DNA of 64,000 nt from Kingdonia uniflora (Eukaryota > Streptophyta > Magnoliopsida > Ranunculales > Circaeasteraceae), in NCBI GenBank assembly GCA_014058105.1, contig JACGCM010000655.1:921001-985000 (forward strand), in the 5' to 3' direction. This document shows positions 24,461 through 36,272 of this stretch, piece after piece (position 1 is the first letter of the stretch; each line of letters starts with the position of its first letter). The translations under genes and the position numbers were made by a program. The notes below the pieces were generated by a model. That model saw nothing but the letters and a program-made list of their open reading frames with translations. It did no database searches and was not told the DNA's origin.

Positions 24461-27400
24461 AGACATAACAAGGATCCTAAACTACTTATCCATCATCCAC
24501 TATTTATACGGTCCGGCTATGCAGCACGTAGTTTGAAAGCAAAACGCACAAGTAACCAAGCGTAGTTTAGAAAGCAAAGGTTTTTTTTTTTTTTTGTTTT
24601 AGCGGCGCATCCCAAACTACCAACACACTCCTAGCCTTACCCCTTTTAAAGACTGACTCTAGTCCAGACAAAAAGGGTGAGAGGGAACTTGTTTAAAAGC
24701 GGTGAAGCGCCGGTTTTTTTTAGGGGTTACATGGAGTTCATAATTGCATAAATCGCTGGTGTGTTTCAGATGGGCTTTTCGCTCCCCAAACCTAAGCGAA
24801 CGTAGTTTAGAAGGATCCTAAAAAAAACTACTGTTTGTCTTCTTTACTACGTAACCCCTAAGACCTCACACCTTTGGATCGATAGACTATCGCCGCTTTT
24901 AAACAAGTTCGCTGCACGCTCTATGTTCGCCCTACTTCTCCCGAAGACTCCCGAATACCCCTGTTTCTCCCGAAGACCCCTGAAGACCCCTACTTCTCAT
25001 TCAAGTAGATTTCCCAACGCACTCCGAACTTGCGTACGATGAAAAGCCACCAGTAGTGCTTTTCATCGTACGCAAGTGACCCATTTGATCTTTCTCCGAA
25101 GATGAGGGGTTTTGGTTATAACTCCTTCTTTTAAAACCAGAAACTCCATTCCTCCGAGTTCTCCGATGGTTGAAGGTTTTAAAAAAGGGGCTTACAGGGA
25201 TTTCATGTCATTCTTTCCCTGTTCACGAGCATATTCAAATCCAGGGAAGACCACAGCCTAGCTGACTGATCGCTATAACACTACGACACACCAGCGGCGA
25301 GGTCAGCTATTTGATACAGGGCTAAAAAAGGGGTGTGCCAAAGAGGAGGAAAAAGCTTCCAGCGCTTTTCCGCTGATACCTTTTGCAAGAAGGAAAAGAG
25401 ATTGCATATTGGGTTTAGATAGAGTGGAGTTTTCGTAGTTTAGAGCTAAGGTGAGTTTTTTTTCCGGCAAAAAAAAAACTGCTAGTGCGTTTGCGTTTCG
25501 AGCGTCTTTTCTTTCATCTTTTAAAGCCGGAGAAATCCTACCGGTGTTTTTTTAGAAACCAACGGTTTTTTTTAGCAGCACTAAGGCTTTTAAAAGTGAA
25601 AGAAAATAGAAAATAGGCAACTACAAGTGGTGTGCGCTTTCGTTTGCTCTTTCGCAGGCCAAACTTCGAGTGAAAAAAGAAATAAAATTCTTGTCTTTAT
25701 CTACCTTGCTGGATTTCTTTCTTGCCGGATTGCTCAAGCCACACGTTGGGTGATTTGCTAATAAAGAAAAGGGCTAGAAAGCTAAATGTTTTTGAGTGCG
25801 CGCGTGTGTTGTCTAAACCTTTCTTTTCCACCGTCTACTTCCTTTTGTCTTATCATAGTCGCTATTTCTTTATAAAGACAAACCCTAGCGAAGTGGAGCT
25901 CGGTTAGGACGATGTTGGCTTTAAAAACAGCAAGAGCGACAATAGGTTCAATGGCACACCCCAGCAAATGAGATGCAAAGCTCTACCTTACCAACACAGG
26001 AGAGAGGAGCCTAGAGCTGAGCTGCCCAATGCTTTTTCGTTGCCAAAAGGTTGGGAGTAAAAACGGAGCCTAGAGCTGAGCTGCCCAATGCTTTTTCGTT
26101 GCGGGAGTAAGCGATTGCCAAAAACACACCAGTGACATCAAGGATCCTAGCAAGAGCATGGGTTGTGAAGTTAGCTGACTCGACGCCGTTCATTATGATA
26201 GCTCTGCCGTAGAAGTGGAGCTCTAAGCTGCTCTTTGCGCGTTTGTCTTTTTCGTTCATTCTCAACATTTTGCCGGAGAGTAGTTTAGAAGACGTAGTTT
26301 CGCAGCAGGAGCTCTAATCTTTCGTTCTTTTTTGTCTTCTAAACTACTCTCCGTACGCAAGTGAGTTCATAACGCTAGGTCCAAACACTGTAGCGGGGTA
26401 GCTCGGCCAACTTAGAAGACTTGCGTACGAACTTGCGTACGAAAAGAGTTAGACTTGCGTACGTTAAAGAAGACTTGCGTACGAACTTGCGTACGAAAAG
26501 AGCTATCGAAGGTAGTTTAGAAGACAAACTAGTCATTTTCCTATGATCGTTGCTATCGACGCCAGATTGGCGTCAGTTTTGTCTTCTAAACTACTTCCAT
26601 AGTCGTTAGCGTATGCAAGAAGGATCCTCACTATAGCAATAGCTGGAGTGCTTAACGAATCTAAGTATAGTCCTTTTCCAATGTTGAGACCGGTGCGTAC
26701 ACTAGCTTTTTTTTAGACCTTCTCCGGCGACCTCCGCCGAACTTGCGTGCGCCGATACAACAGTAGTTTAGACAAGAGAATAACTGCTCGCAACGCTTTA
26801 GCCCTAGCAACGCTTGTGTTTTAGCCCTAGCAGAAAAAAAGGGCTACCTAGCCAACCGGGATCCAAAGAAAAGCCTCTTGTGAAAGAAGACAAACTTGCG
26901 TACGGAGATCAAAGTCGTAGGCTTTTTTTTCGGGCTGCAGCATACTCTAGTGGTGAAGACCAATACGCCTAGCTATTTCGATCGGCCAACAGCTACACCC
27001 ACTCTTCGAAATTTCGATCTTGCCACAAGACGGTGGATCAAAAAAAGGGCCCACTTTCCAACGCCGGAGAAAAGAAGTAGGTATCGAAGCTACATGCGCG
27101 CCTAAGGATTTCGAGGATATTGCTCTAGTGGTTTGGAGCGGATTGACTCAGATCGGTTGTGCAACTGCTTGTCTCTTTCTATATCTTACGTAGTAGCTTT
27201 GAAACCTCGCCTTCGGTTGTGCAATAGGGTCTCTCTCTTTTCTTCCTTGCACAGAATCTTCAAACACTTGCGTACGGAGTTCGGTAAGCCGGTTTCCAAA
27301 GTCAAGAGTTCGTGGTGGTCATGTCGATCATTGAACTACATTCCAAACATTGGAAAGAGACCCAGGTAGAGTTTCGCATGTCAACTGAGGATCCTTCGTT

Positions 27401-28380
27401 TCTTCTTCAAGGCCGGAGAAAGAAGAGCGGGGTTAAAAGTAGTTTAGAAGCAAGTGGACTCGCTACGTAATAAAAGGGGCAGGGCTCAAGTAGACCTTGA
27501 CTCTTCTTTGCCTTCCCGAGCAGATCCAGAGGATTCCCGGGTAGTTTGGAGGACACTAGGCCCTCTCATTTCTTCTTTCCGCGTCTCCAAACTACAAACT
27601 ACAACTACCTCCCCTTTTTTTTCTTCAAATAGGCGGAAAGATGTGTTTTAGAGGAAGATGCGGTGTGTTTTAGAGGAAGATGCAATGTACTGACTCAACA
27701 TTTGAAGCTATTCGGGAGCTCCGCCACTCTATGTATACCGCTAGAACGCAGTCTAAATCTTTTCTTTTAGCTTGCGCAAGCTGGAAAAGGCTTTTCTTTC
27801 TTGTGCTGTGTCGATTTGCTAAAGACCTGAGATGCTAGCTAGGCTAAAAAAACTCACCTTAAGGGCACCCGAGCTAGGAAGTGGAGTGGCTAGGTAGTCG
27901 TCTAAAAAAAGCCTCACTTCTTCCATAAGTGTAGCGTCTTTCTGGCTAGGATGAATCGCGCCTTTCCCCAACACACCCTAAGTCAAAAAGAGTAGTTTAC
28001 TTGCGTCTTGAAAGCGATTTGGAGGCAATTCAGTTTCATAGTGGTATAGGCTTCTAAAGGAACTGGGAGGAGTTGCTAAAGCTAGTGGTGGAGCAAAGAA
28101 ATTGGAAGTAGTTTAGCGCTTGTTTTTTTAGTTTAGAGATAGAGATAGCGGGAAAGCGCTTGTTTTTTTTTTAGAGATAGTGCTAAGATGACGAGAAAGT
28201 GAGCCATCACGAGATAGGTGATAGTGCAGGATTCTTCAGTTTCAAGTAGCTCAGGGGTGGAGTTAGCGCTAAGGAGGCCTTATAGGTAGTAAAAATAGAC
28301 ATTACGGTGAAATAGGTAGTCAAAGGTAGCCTTTCAAAAACGCAGAGGAAGCCGAACTTGCGTACGGTTAAATAGGTAGT
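24461..28380. other. Gene-free repeat mosaic downstream of ccmFC
   Basis: No recognisable gene. It contains the 50-bp stem-loop at 25028-25077 and a duplicated GAGCCTAGAGCTGAGCTGCC block (26007 and 26066). There is a cluster of five ACTTGCGTACG copies at 26419-26492. Inverted copies of GTAGTTTAGAAGAC and GTCTTCTAAACTAC lie at 26281/26331 and 26512/26583. 26900-27370 is comparatively repeat-poor but gave no match to a known protein. Confidence 0.75.
25028..25077. repeat. Perfect stem-loop, 20-bp arms, made of two 11-mers
   Basis: ACTTGCGTACGATGAAAAGC (25028-25047) is the exact reverse complement of 25058-25077, with loop CACCAGTAGT. Both ends are the dispersed 11-mer in opposite orientation, so the identity extends beyond the core. 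Confidence 0.95.
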
Positions 28381-28433
28381 CAAAGGGCTTTAGTAGTTTA
28401 CTTGCGTACGGAGTTTCAAACTTGCGTACGGGC
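28381..28433 (+). repeat. 53-bp inverted repeat, left copy
   Basis: It starts CAAAGGGCTTTAGTAGTTTA and contains two ACTTGCGTACG cores separated by GAGTTTCAA. It is exactly complementary to 29237-29289. A perfect 53-bp pair 800 bp apart could support recombination and inversion of the segment between. Confidence 0.95.
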
Positions 28434-28714
28434 AGCGTACGGTTAAATAGGTAGTCAAGGGTGAAAGAATCAATAGCTCCGGGGCTTTTTTTGGAACATT
28501 GATTCGTCGAGACGCGATGACATGTGACTCAAGGCTGAGGTGGGCCACTCTTTTTTCTCTTCAGAGCTCTAGTGTAGCAGGAGGTTGGCGAAGAAGGGAT
28601 CCCCTGGTTTGTGAGCCGACGTAGAATCATCAGGATCTGCCGAAGTGAGTAGAAAGACACTGCTACCTATTTACTTTTACTTACCAACTCTCCAACACAC
28701 CCCCTTTAAAGGCG

Positions 28715-29041
28715 GTGTGGACAGCACGATGGCTGCAGCTTGTAATTGAAAAGAGGTGCTTGCGTCTTTCTATCTATAGCGTAAGAACGCTTTTTCATCC
28801 AGGCTATATAGTCTCTATTTTCAAGGCATGGCAATTTCTTTGGGTCGTCAGTCTAAACCAATTAGAGGATCGCATTTTGCTGCTCGTTAACGCAAACGAT
28901 TCAAGGCGACGTCCTTTCTTCGTACGCAAGTTCGGGCAGAGGTGGTGGCGATGTCTCTTTTCAATTATGCGACGCGACACACCGGTAGGCCTAAGTAAGA
29001 GAGTGTCTATAGAGTCGCGCCACTACAACGGGACAGCATAG
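28715..29041 (+). other. Open frame of 108 codons, unassigned
   Basis: The frame has few repeat words apart from one 11-mer at about 28920 (encoding FVRKF). It begins MWTARWLQLVIEKRC and includes FLWVVSLNQLEDRILLLV. No family recognised. Given the window's base composition it may be fortuitous. Confidence 0.15.
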
Positions 29042-29236
29042 GAAATAGCAAGATATAACAGAGCATACATAGCGGCCGTCTACCCGGTAAGGCGGAGGTA
29101 ACCCAAATACAAGTAATGGGGCATTCACTTTCTTATTGGTCAAGAATGAGGAATGTCTTTCTTTCTTTTTAGTAGTTTAGGAGCTTCGTTTCAATAGCTT
29201 TAGAAGCGCTTCTAGTGAAACAAAACTGCTGAGTTT

Positions 29237-29289
29237 GCCCGTACGCAAGTTTGAAACTCCGTACGCAAGTAAACTACTAAAGCCCTTTG
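29237..29289 (-). repeat. 53-bp inverted repeat, right copy
   Basis: Exact reverse complement of 28381-28433, ending AAACTACTAAAGCCCTTTG. Confidence 0.95.
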
Positions 29290-32200
29290 CTTTCTAAAAA
29301 AAGGAGCTAGAAGTGAAAGTAGTTTAGAAACCTTTGCGCTATCATTTATGGTAGCCGGGGAGGTATAGCCGGATTAAAGAAAAGCAAAGGCGAGTCAATA
29401 GCATAGTTATAGCGAGGATCCTAGTGAGAAGAAGGGCACTAGTTGCGCGTACGTAAGTAAACTACTTATCCATCATCAAAAACAAGTGGGCTAGAAAAAT
29501 AGATAGGCTCTTGTTGGAAGAAGAAGGTGGAGTTGCCTAAAATATACATTACGGCTACGACGGAGTTTTAAAAGGGTTAGCACCAGAGTAGTGGTAATGT
29601 ATATAGAAGCAAGAATAGGTAGGATCCTTGAGCTAAGGTAGAGTGGGCTCCGCTACGCTAGACTACTCATGCATCCGAGGTGGTGCTTGGTTCAGATAGT
29701 GCTCTTGAAAGATCTGAAGACTGAGTTGTAGTTTGGAAGCCGGTAAACAATGAAAGAAAAGCAAAAAGAGCAGTTTAGAGTTGCTAAAGCTACACCGGAG
29801 GTGTGAGTTAAAAGACAAGAATAGGTATTGAGTTATTTTTTGTAGTTTAGGAGTTAAATAAGGGCTAGGGGAGCTAGGGCGGAACTAGCCATACCCTATG
29901 AGTCTAACCTCTCCCTGTCTCCTTTTGAATCCGAGTCCTAAAGCACAACACGGCACAACCTGAGTGTCCCTACGAATCTCCATACCTCGCTTCAGCGTCC
30001 CTACAATCTCCGTATACCTCGCTTTTTGTCCCTACACCTCGCTTCAGTATCCCTATGAATCTCCGTACCTCGCTTCGGTGTCCCCTTTGTTCTGTCTCCG
30101 TACCTCGCTTCGGTGTCCCCTTTGTTCTGTCTCCGTACCTCGCTTCAGTATCCCTACTCCGTACCCCTATGAATCTCCATACCTCTCTTCACCGTACGCA
30201 AGTTAGACTGACCACTCCAGTAGAATCTGGGACTCCGTACGCAAGTTCGCTCACACTCTGCTTTAGGCATAGGCAAGTAGACAGGTCGGTGAAAAGAAAG
30301 AAAAGAGATGTGCATGTCTTTTCCTTTGTTTTCCCGGTTCAATCGCCAAATTTGAGCCGACAGCAGTTCCGCAATCTTCTCATTTCTTGTGATAGGGCTT
30401 TTTTTTTCCCTAGGATTCCACTTCTTGTCTTTGTCTCCTCTTGTCCTCTTTTCTTTCATTAATGCTTTTTCCTCGCCTTCCTTCTATTTATTAACTCTCT
30501 TTTGTTAAAAAATAGCTCTTTTACACCGTACGCAAGTTTACCTATTCTTGCGCTACCTCAATTCAACTTCTGTGATGAGACCCAACTCTTGCATTCCCTG
30601 GTAGGACTGACTGGCTGACACCTAGAGTAGGCTACGGCAGCCCTTCCCTTGTACGTAGTGGGCGTAGTGGGAGTTGGTAGCGAAGCAAGCGGCGAAAACG
30701 CAGCAACAAGTGGGCTTGTATAGAAAGCACTATGTCCTAGCCTTCCACTACGTAGGAGAAAGAGTTCAGGGAAAGTATAAAAGCAGACCAAGACCGAGAT
30801 TGCTTCATAAGTCGAGGGATTGCCTCATAAGTCGAAGTCCACAGGGGAAAGTACGCCATAGACAACTTCTTAAAAAAAAGATATGAAAGAGTAGTTTAGA
30901 GTGCTGAACTCCAGATTGGCTCTCTTTGATGGGGATCTACCAACTGCTCGGTAGCTGCTTTATAGTTGTGGGTCTTCTTTGCGAGACGGCCTAATCTCAA
31001 AGAAAGCCGCCCAACTTACCTGAGGAGTCCAATTTCTGTATGAAGAGCGCAAGGATCCTTCTTATCATCCGTCTCTAAACTACTTAACTCTAAGAGTAGC
31101 CTTTTGAAACTCCTTCTATAAAAAAGGACCAACACTACTCCACTATCAACATTACCACTACTAGCTTTCGCAAGCGGCCTTATCCTTATTTAACTCCTTT
31201 TCGCGCTTCATTTTCAACACTAGCGTAGCAAGCTCCTAAACTACGCTCTTTTTAACGTACGCAAGTCCGTACTACTAAAGCCCTTCGGCGTACGCAAGTT
31301 CCAAACTACTTCTTAGCTACTCATTTTCAACACTAGCGTAGCAAGCTACCTGGGTTTCGCAAGATCATTCTCCGATCAACGTACGCAAGTCTTCGCCTCA
31401 ACCCAGCGTAGTTTAGAAAAATAGCTAAAGTGCTCCAAACTACAAACTACAACTACCTTTCGCTAATGTCTGTAGCTATTTCCCACGCTTCCTTTCAGTC
31501 TCTTTTCAAAAGTAGCTTGGAGAGCGTCTATAGCAGGGTAGTTAGAGGTCAACTAGACTTTTACCTCGCTAATCTGGATATCCGCGCCCTAGGTCGATCC
31601 TGCTATTCTTTGCATCCCAGCTATTTATTTCCGCAGAAGACCGGCTATAGACCTCGGTGGTTAAGGGATAGTGGGGGAGCTATTTGCAACAAGTTGGGCT
31701 GATGTCCCCTTTGAGGAGCGCCCCGAGACACCTATTATCTAGTGACGGTTTTTTTCACCCCCCTTCCACACGTGGTGTTAGTCCTTTAACTTTCACTCGC
31801 TTACTGCTATAGACAGAGTGTTTTAAAGCGAAAGAATGGCAGACGCAGGCAGAGTGTTAGTCCTTTAACTCGCTTCCTGCTATAGACGGAGTAACGGGCG
31901 AAAGAATGGCAGACAGAGTGTTTTAAAGCGAAAGCCTTTCTTTCGCCAGCCATTTAGCAACATAGCTCCTATGTTCTAGCCCTATTTTCTTGATAGCTAT
32001 AGCTCTTAGCGCTATTTTGCTTGAGCAACGTAGCTCAACTAGCTCGGCCCATAACCCCAGGCGAAATCCAGGCTCAACTAGCTCGGCCCATAACCCCATC
32101 CGGCAATTTTTATAGGGGGCAGCAAGAAATCCAAAATATGAAAGCAAAGAAAGCGCTAAGAAGCCGTAGTTTAAAAGAGTTTGAGTTACCATTGGGTAGT

Positions 32201-34167
32201 GAATCGACGTTGAAGATGTCTTTTTTTTTTTGAGGAAGATGTCAGTGAGTTGCTAAAGCAAAATAGCGCGGAAGTGCTGATGCTAAATTTAGGCCTAAAA
32301 GATTTAGGGACGAAAACAGAACAAAAAAGACCAACACACTGTCAAAAGGCGAGCCCATGAGTGTGTTGGAGACTGATTCAGGTCTAAAAAAACAACTATG
32401 CTTTAAGAAAAGACCAGTCTCGGAAAAAAAACAAAGCAGCTTAGCAACCACCAAAAAAAACAAAGCAGCTTAGCAACCACTCTCTATCTCGTAGTTTAGG
32501 CACCCGATCCGAAAACACACTACTAGAAAGATTGATGACCGGCTCCAACACACCCACCTTAAGGCGCATTGGCTCTCCTTTCATTCGTACCGGGGTTTTG
32601 TGTGTAGCACAAAAAAGACCAACCAAAAAACATAACAACCGCACTTGCGTACGTTGATCAATAGTTAAAAAAGATATGAAAAAAAAAGCTAATGCTAGCC
32701 TTCTGAACCGCTCCGCTCCTTGCCCAACTCACGCTTTATTTAACTCCTACAGTGGATTAGAGTTTACGTACGCAAGTTGCGTTTATTTCATTCTTACAGT
32801 GGAAAAGATGATGGAAAATTGGACACCCAACAAAAAAAAACACTACTCTATAGTTCTATAGTTCTATGCTGTTTTAAAAAGCCAGGACGAAATCACGTGC
32901 TTTCTAATCTACTCTTTAGCAAAATACACGAAAGAGGAGAATTAGAATGCACTATCATTAATCGCAGCTAACTAACGAGAGATTTCCCGTTGCCTGCACT
33001 ATCATTATCGCAGCGAAATAACGCGGCAGACCCCCCAAAAAGGACAGCCGAAACGGTGAGGGTCGCTACTGTTTAAAACACGGGTTGGTTCATGTGTCTA
33101 GCGGCTATTGCATGATCTACTCAATCCTAAAACTCAAAACTCGAGGGCGAGTTTCAAAAAAGAGGGCAACTTGCGTACGAAGAAACCTTGATCTCTCTAC
33201 CCGTAGTTTAGGGAAGCTACTCGAGCTAGGTGTAGTTTAGGGCAGGATTCTCAAACTGGGTGGGGTTATTACGACTTTTCTTTGGTCTTCTTTTCTTTCG
33301 TACGCCGTTCCAGGTGCTTGAAGTCAAAGCAAACTTGCGTACGACGATCCCATTTTCTTTGGGTCGCGCTTACCAATAAGGGGGGCTGGTGAAAAACGCG
33401 CTAATAGCCTGGAGTTTAAAAGCAGTTCTTATCTTTGGTCCCACAGTAGGCTACGTCGGAGCTAGTAGGGCTTTAAAAGGGCTCCTTACCGCAAATCTAA
33501 ATCACCGTACGCAAGTTATAGCCAAACCCACTATGACTATGAAACCTCCGAAATACAAGCCACTGAAACCTCTGAAATACAAGCCGCTATCACCCCCTTA
33601 AAAAGCCATGCGAAACCCACAAGAAAGAACTCTTCGCCGCAAGAAAGGGTAGGCGTAGGTGTGCCGTGCTGAAAGGGTCTTGGAGCAAAGCGGTCTAACG
33701 ACTCAAAGACGTATTCTAGTTTCTGATTCTTACTTCCCCACCCACTCTCAAGAGCGTCAATCCTTCCAGAAGAGGCGTTTTTTCTTTCTTAACTGCAAAA
33801 TGGTGTCGAAAAGGTCTCGGCTACCATCTTTTGCTCCTTTGTCTTTCTCCTAGTCGTAGTCATCATGTTTTGCTCCTTTGTCTTTCTCTGAGTCGTAGTC
33901 ATCATGAAGAGCCCTAACGTTTAGAGACCAACCCACTATACGTCAGGAACAAGCCCACTACGAAACCTTTGAAGAAAGCAAAGGAGATGCAATCGCCTAG
34001 TATAGAGAAGCGAAGAAGAAAGCTATGGTAGCTTGCTACGCTAGTGGTTAAAAAACGGACTTGCGTACGTTTAAAAGAGTTAGACTTGCGTACGGTGTTA
34101 TATATAAGAAGGACCAAGTAGATGAGAAAAAAAGTAGACGCGACTCCAAACTACAAACTACTCTTCT
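29290..34167. other. Gene-free repeat mosaic
   Basis: No recognisable gene. It includes the CGTACCTCGCTTC array (29974-30193). A duplicated TAGTCCTTTAACT/CTGCTATAGAC block lies at 31780-31940. CAACTAGCTCGGCCCATAAC occurs twice (32037 and 32076), as does AACAAAGCAGCTTAGCAACC (32429 and 32459). Dense dispersed-family DNA lies at 31050-31450. Confidence 0.75.
29974..30193. repeat. Tandem array with CGTACCTCGCTTC
   Basis: CTCCGTACCTCGCTTCGGTG and TCCCCTTTGTTCTGT units alternate with AGTATCCCTATGAATCTCC units. Two adjacent units (about 30063-30135) are identical, while others are shortened. Confidence 0.88.
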
Positions 34168-34509
34168 GAGCGATGCTACCGTGCTACCAATAAGTAAGGG
34201 ATTCTTATTCTTAGTATCGGTGTTTTAAACAAGAAGGTAAGCAGGAAGGTAGCACCCGGATCAAACTTGCGTACGTCGAAGCGTCATCTGAAGAAGGCGT
34301 ATGCACAGGTGGAGTGAGCTCTTAGTTATGGCTAAGCGTCATCTACAGGTTCGTTAGGATCTCGGGAGTGGTCTACTATCTACTATGCTATAAGTTGCTC
34401 AAAGAGTTCAGTTTGTTCTAAAAAAAAAATAAGCTAAGCAAGGACATAATGGAGGCCAGAAGGGTGAAAGTAGAGAAGGAAGGGTAGCAGCTGGAAGAAA
34501 GAAGAGAGG
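34168..34509 (+). repeat. Diverged inverted duplication, arm A
   Basis: This segment, from GATGCTACCG to AGCTGGAAGAAAGAAG, is an imperfect reverse complement of 35933-36272 along its whole length. Shared landmarks include CTTAGTATCGGT, GGTAGCACCCGGATCAAAC, GGAGTGGTCTACT, AAAGAGTTCAGTTTG and GGGTAGCAGCTGGAAG. The dispersed 11-mer sits at the same internal position in both arms. Confidence 0.85.
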
Positions 34510-34621
34510 CCCCTAAACTACGGAACGAAACTACTGTAGCTTTTCAAGTATTAAAGAAAAGAGGTGTGTGCTGGAGTCAGGGTTGTGCGGCCTTTGCTTT
34601 TCCCAAGGATCCTCTTTCTTT

Positions 34622-35745
34622 TAGAAAGAGAATGGAAGCCGCCGCGAATACCCGTATAGAATCCTTCCTCACTCAACCTGGACATGAGATGGAAGCGGCT
34701 ATGCAATCCCAGAGCAAAGAAACTTGCGTACGGTGAGAAGGATCTCGGATCTCGTCTTACATCTCGGCATAGCTAGAAGCATAAAAGCAGATGGCCAAGC
34801 ATGACTCATCCTTCCATCAAGATCATAGCGCCTATACTATAGCTCTAGACCTCCAGTTGAGATCAGAGTGAGAAGAAAGCGTAGCCTACAAAAGACAGGC
34901 TCATTCAGAGGCACGTTGTTCTCCGGACCACAATGAACCCTTAATGAAGTCGTAGTAGCCAGGTGAGCTAAGAAGTGAGAGAGGAAGCTCTTGCTAAAGC
35001 TACAAGATAAGGTAGCCGAAGGCGACTTGCGTACGCTAAAAAGAGGGAGCCAGCTTAAACTTGCGTACAAAGAAAGAAAAAAAAGAGCCAAGGATCCTAA
35101 ACTACGCTAGAAGAAGGCCACCTGATTAATAGCGAATTGTAATGTATATAGAACAGAAGAAGCAAAAGAATAGGTAGGATCCTAAACTACGAGCTAGCAC
35201 CGGAGGTGTGGGGAAAGATAAGGGATTGAGCTAGTTGCGATAGCTAGGGAAGCCAAAGCCGTAGCCAAGGATCCTAGCCTGAGATATTTTGATGGGAGAG
35301 ATGCCTCAACCTACTTGCATACCTACATAGAAAGATCCGAGAGGTGGTGGGTCAAGCTCAGATGATCAAGGAAGAAAGAGAGCTCAGATGCTTCAACCAA
35401 TGACTGCAAGAACCTCGCTATACCTACCAGTCAGTCAGGTAGAGGACAGCCTCCCCCAATGAAAGCTGGAAAAAGGTATGGGTGCCGGTCAGCGAAGACC
35501 CTGTTCATACCTAAGGAAGAAGGCAGTAGCCGAGGATAAAAGGAGGCTAGTTGGTAGACTATAGATCTAGGAAGTTGCAGCGGGGGACCTTTTTTACCAT
35601 GACTTCCTTTCCTACTCTTATTTAACTCCTTTTCTTAAAAAATGGCTCAATAGTTGCAGGCTTCCAAACTACAACTACTTCTAGCGCTACCTAGCTGAAG
35701 TTGCGATGGAGTACCAGAAATCCCATGACTTCTAATTTGTTCCAC
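34622..35745 (+). repeat. Second duplicated module, split copy B+C
   Basis: 34630-34690 (GGAAGCCGCCGCGAATACCC, CACTCAACCTGGACA) and 35460-35590 with 35700-35735 (CATACCTAAGGAAGAAGGCA, GACTATAGATCTAGGAAGTT, GAGTACCAGAAATCCCATGA) correspond, in reverse complement, to one contiguous block at 37690-37910. In this copy about 750 bp separate the first two parts and about 100 bp the last. Confidence 0.8.
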
Positions 35746-35932
35746 CGTCTCTTATTTCACTCCTTTTAAAGCTAAAACACACGCGTAGTTTAGGATCCTA
35801 CTTGTTTTTGATGATGGATAAGTAGTTTACTTACGTACGCGCAACTATCCACCGTACGCAAGTCCAAAAGAGTTCTAGCTCTGTAGTTTAGGATCCTTGG
35901 TTCTTTCGTCACGGCTACAACACACTCCGGCT

Positions 35933-36272
35933 ACCTCTCTTCTTTCTTCCAGCTGCTACCCTTACTCCTTCCTTCGTCTATGGGTTTTCTTATGCCTCCA
36001 AAGGTTTAGGTCCTTGCTTAGCTTCTTTTTTTTTAGACCAAACTGAACTCTTTGATCGCTAGTAGACCACTCCCGAAATCCCTGTAGATGAGACGCTTAG
36101 CCCCATACCTCAGAACTCACTCTACCTGTGCATATGCCTTCTAAGGTTTTGATGACGCTTCGGCGTACGCAAGTTTGATCCGGGTGCTACCTTTTCCTGC
36201 TTACCTTCTTGTTTCAAATACCGATACTAAGAATCCTTCCTTATTGGTAAGCATTTCGTCTGGTAGCATCGC
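35933..36272 (-). repeat. Diverged inverted duplication, arm A'
   Basis: Reverse-complement counterpart of 34168-34509, with several indels and substitutions. It contains an extra segment near GCATTTCGTCTGG. The divergence shows the duplication is not recent. Confidence 0.85.

Noticed and set aside
34837..35091. 84-codon minus-strand frame and most other short frames
   Set aside because: They run through copies of the dispersed words, which translate as VRK, LRT, YAS or RTQV wherever they occur, and lack conserved protein sequence.
35281..35440. Possible retrotransposon gag-like reading (RYFDGRDASTYLHTYIERSE)
   Set aside because: The frame is short and interrupted, with no zinc knuckle, protease or RT nearby; the similarity is too weak to call.
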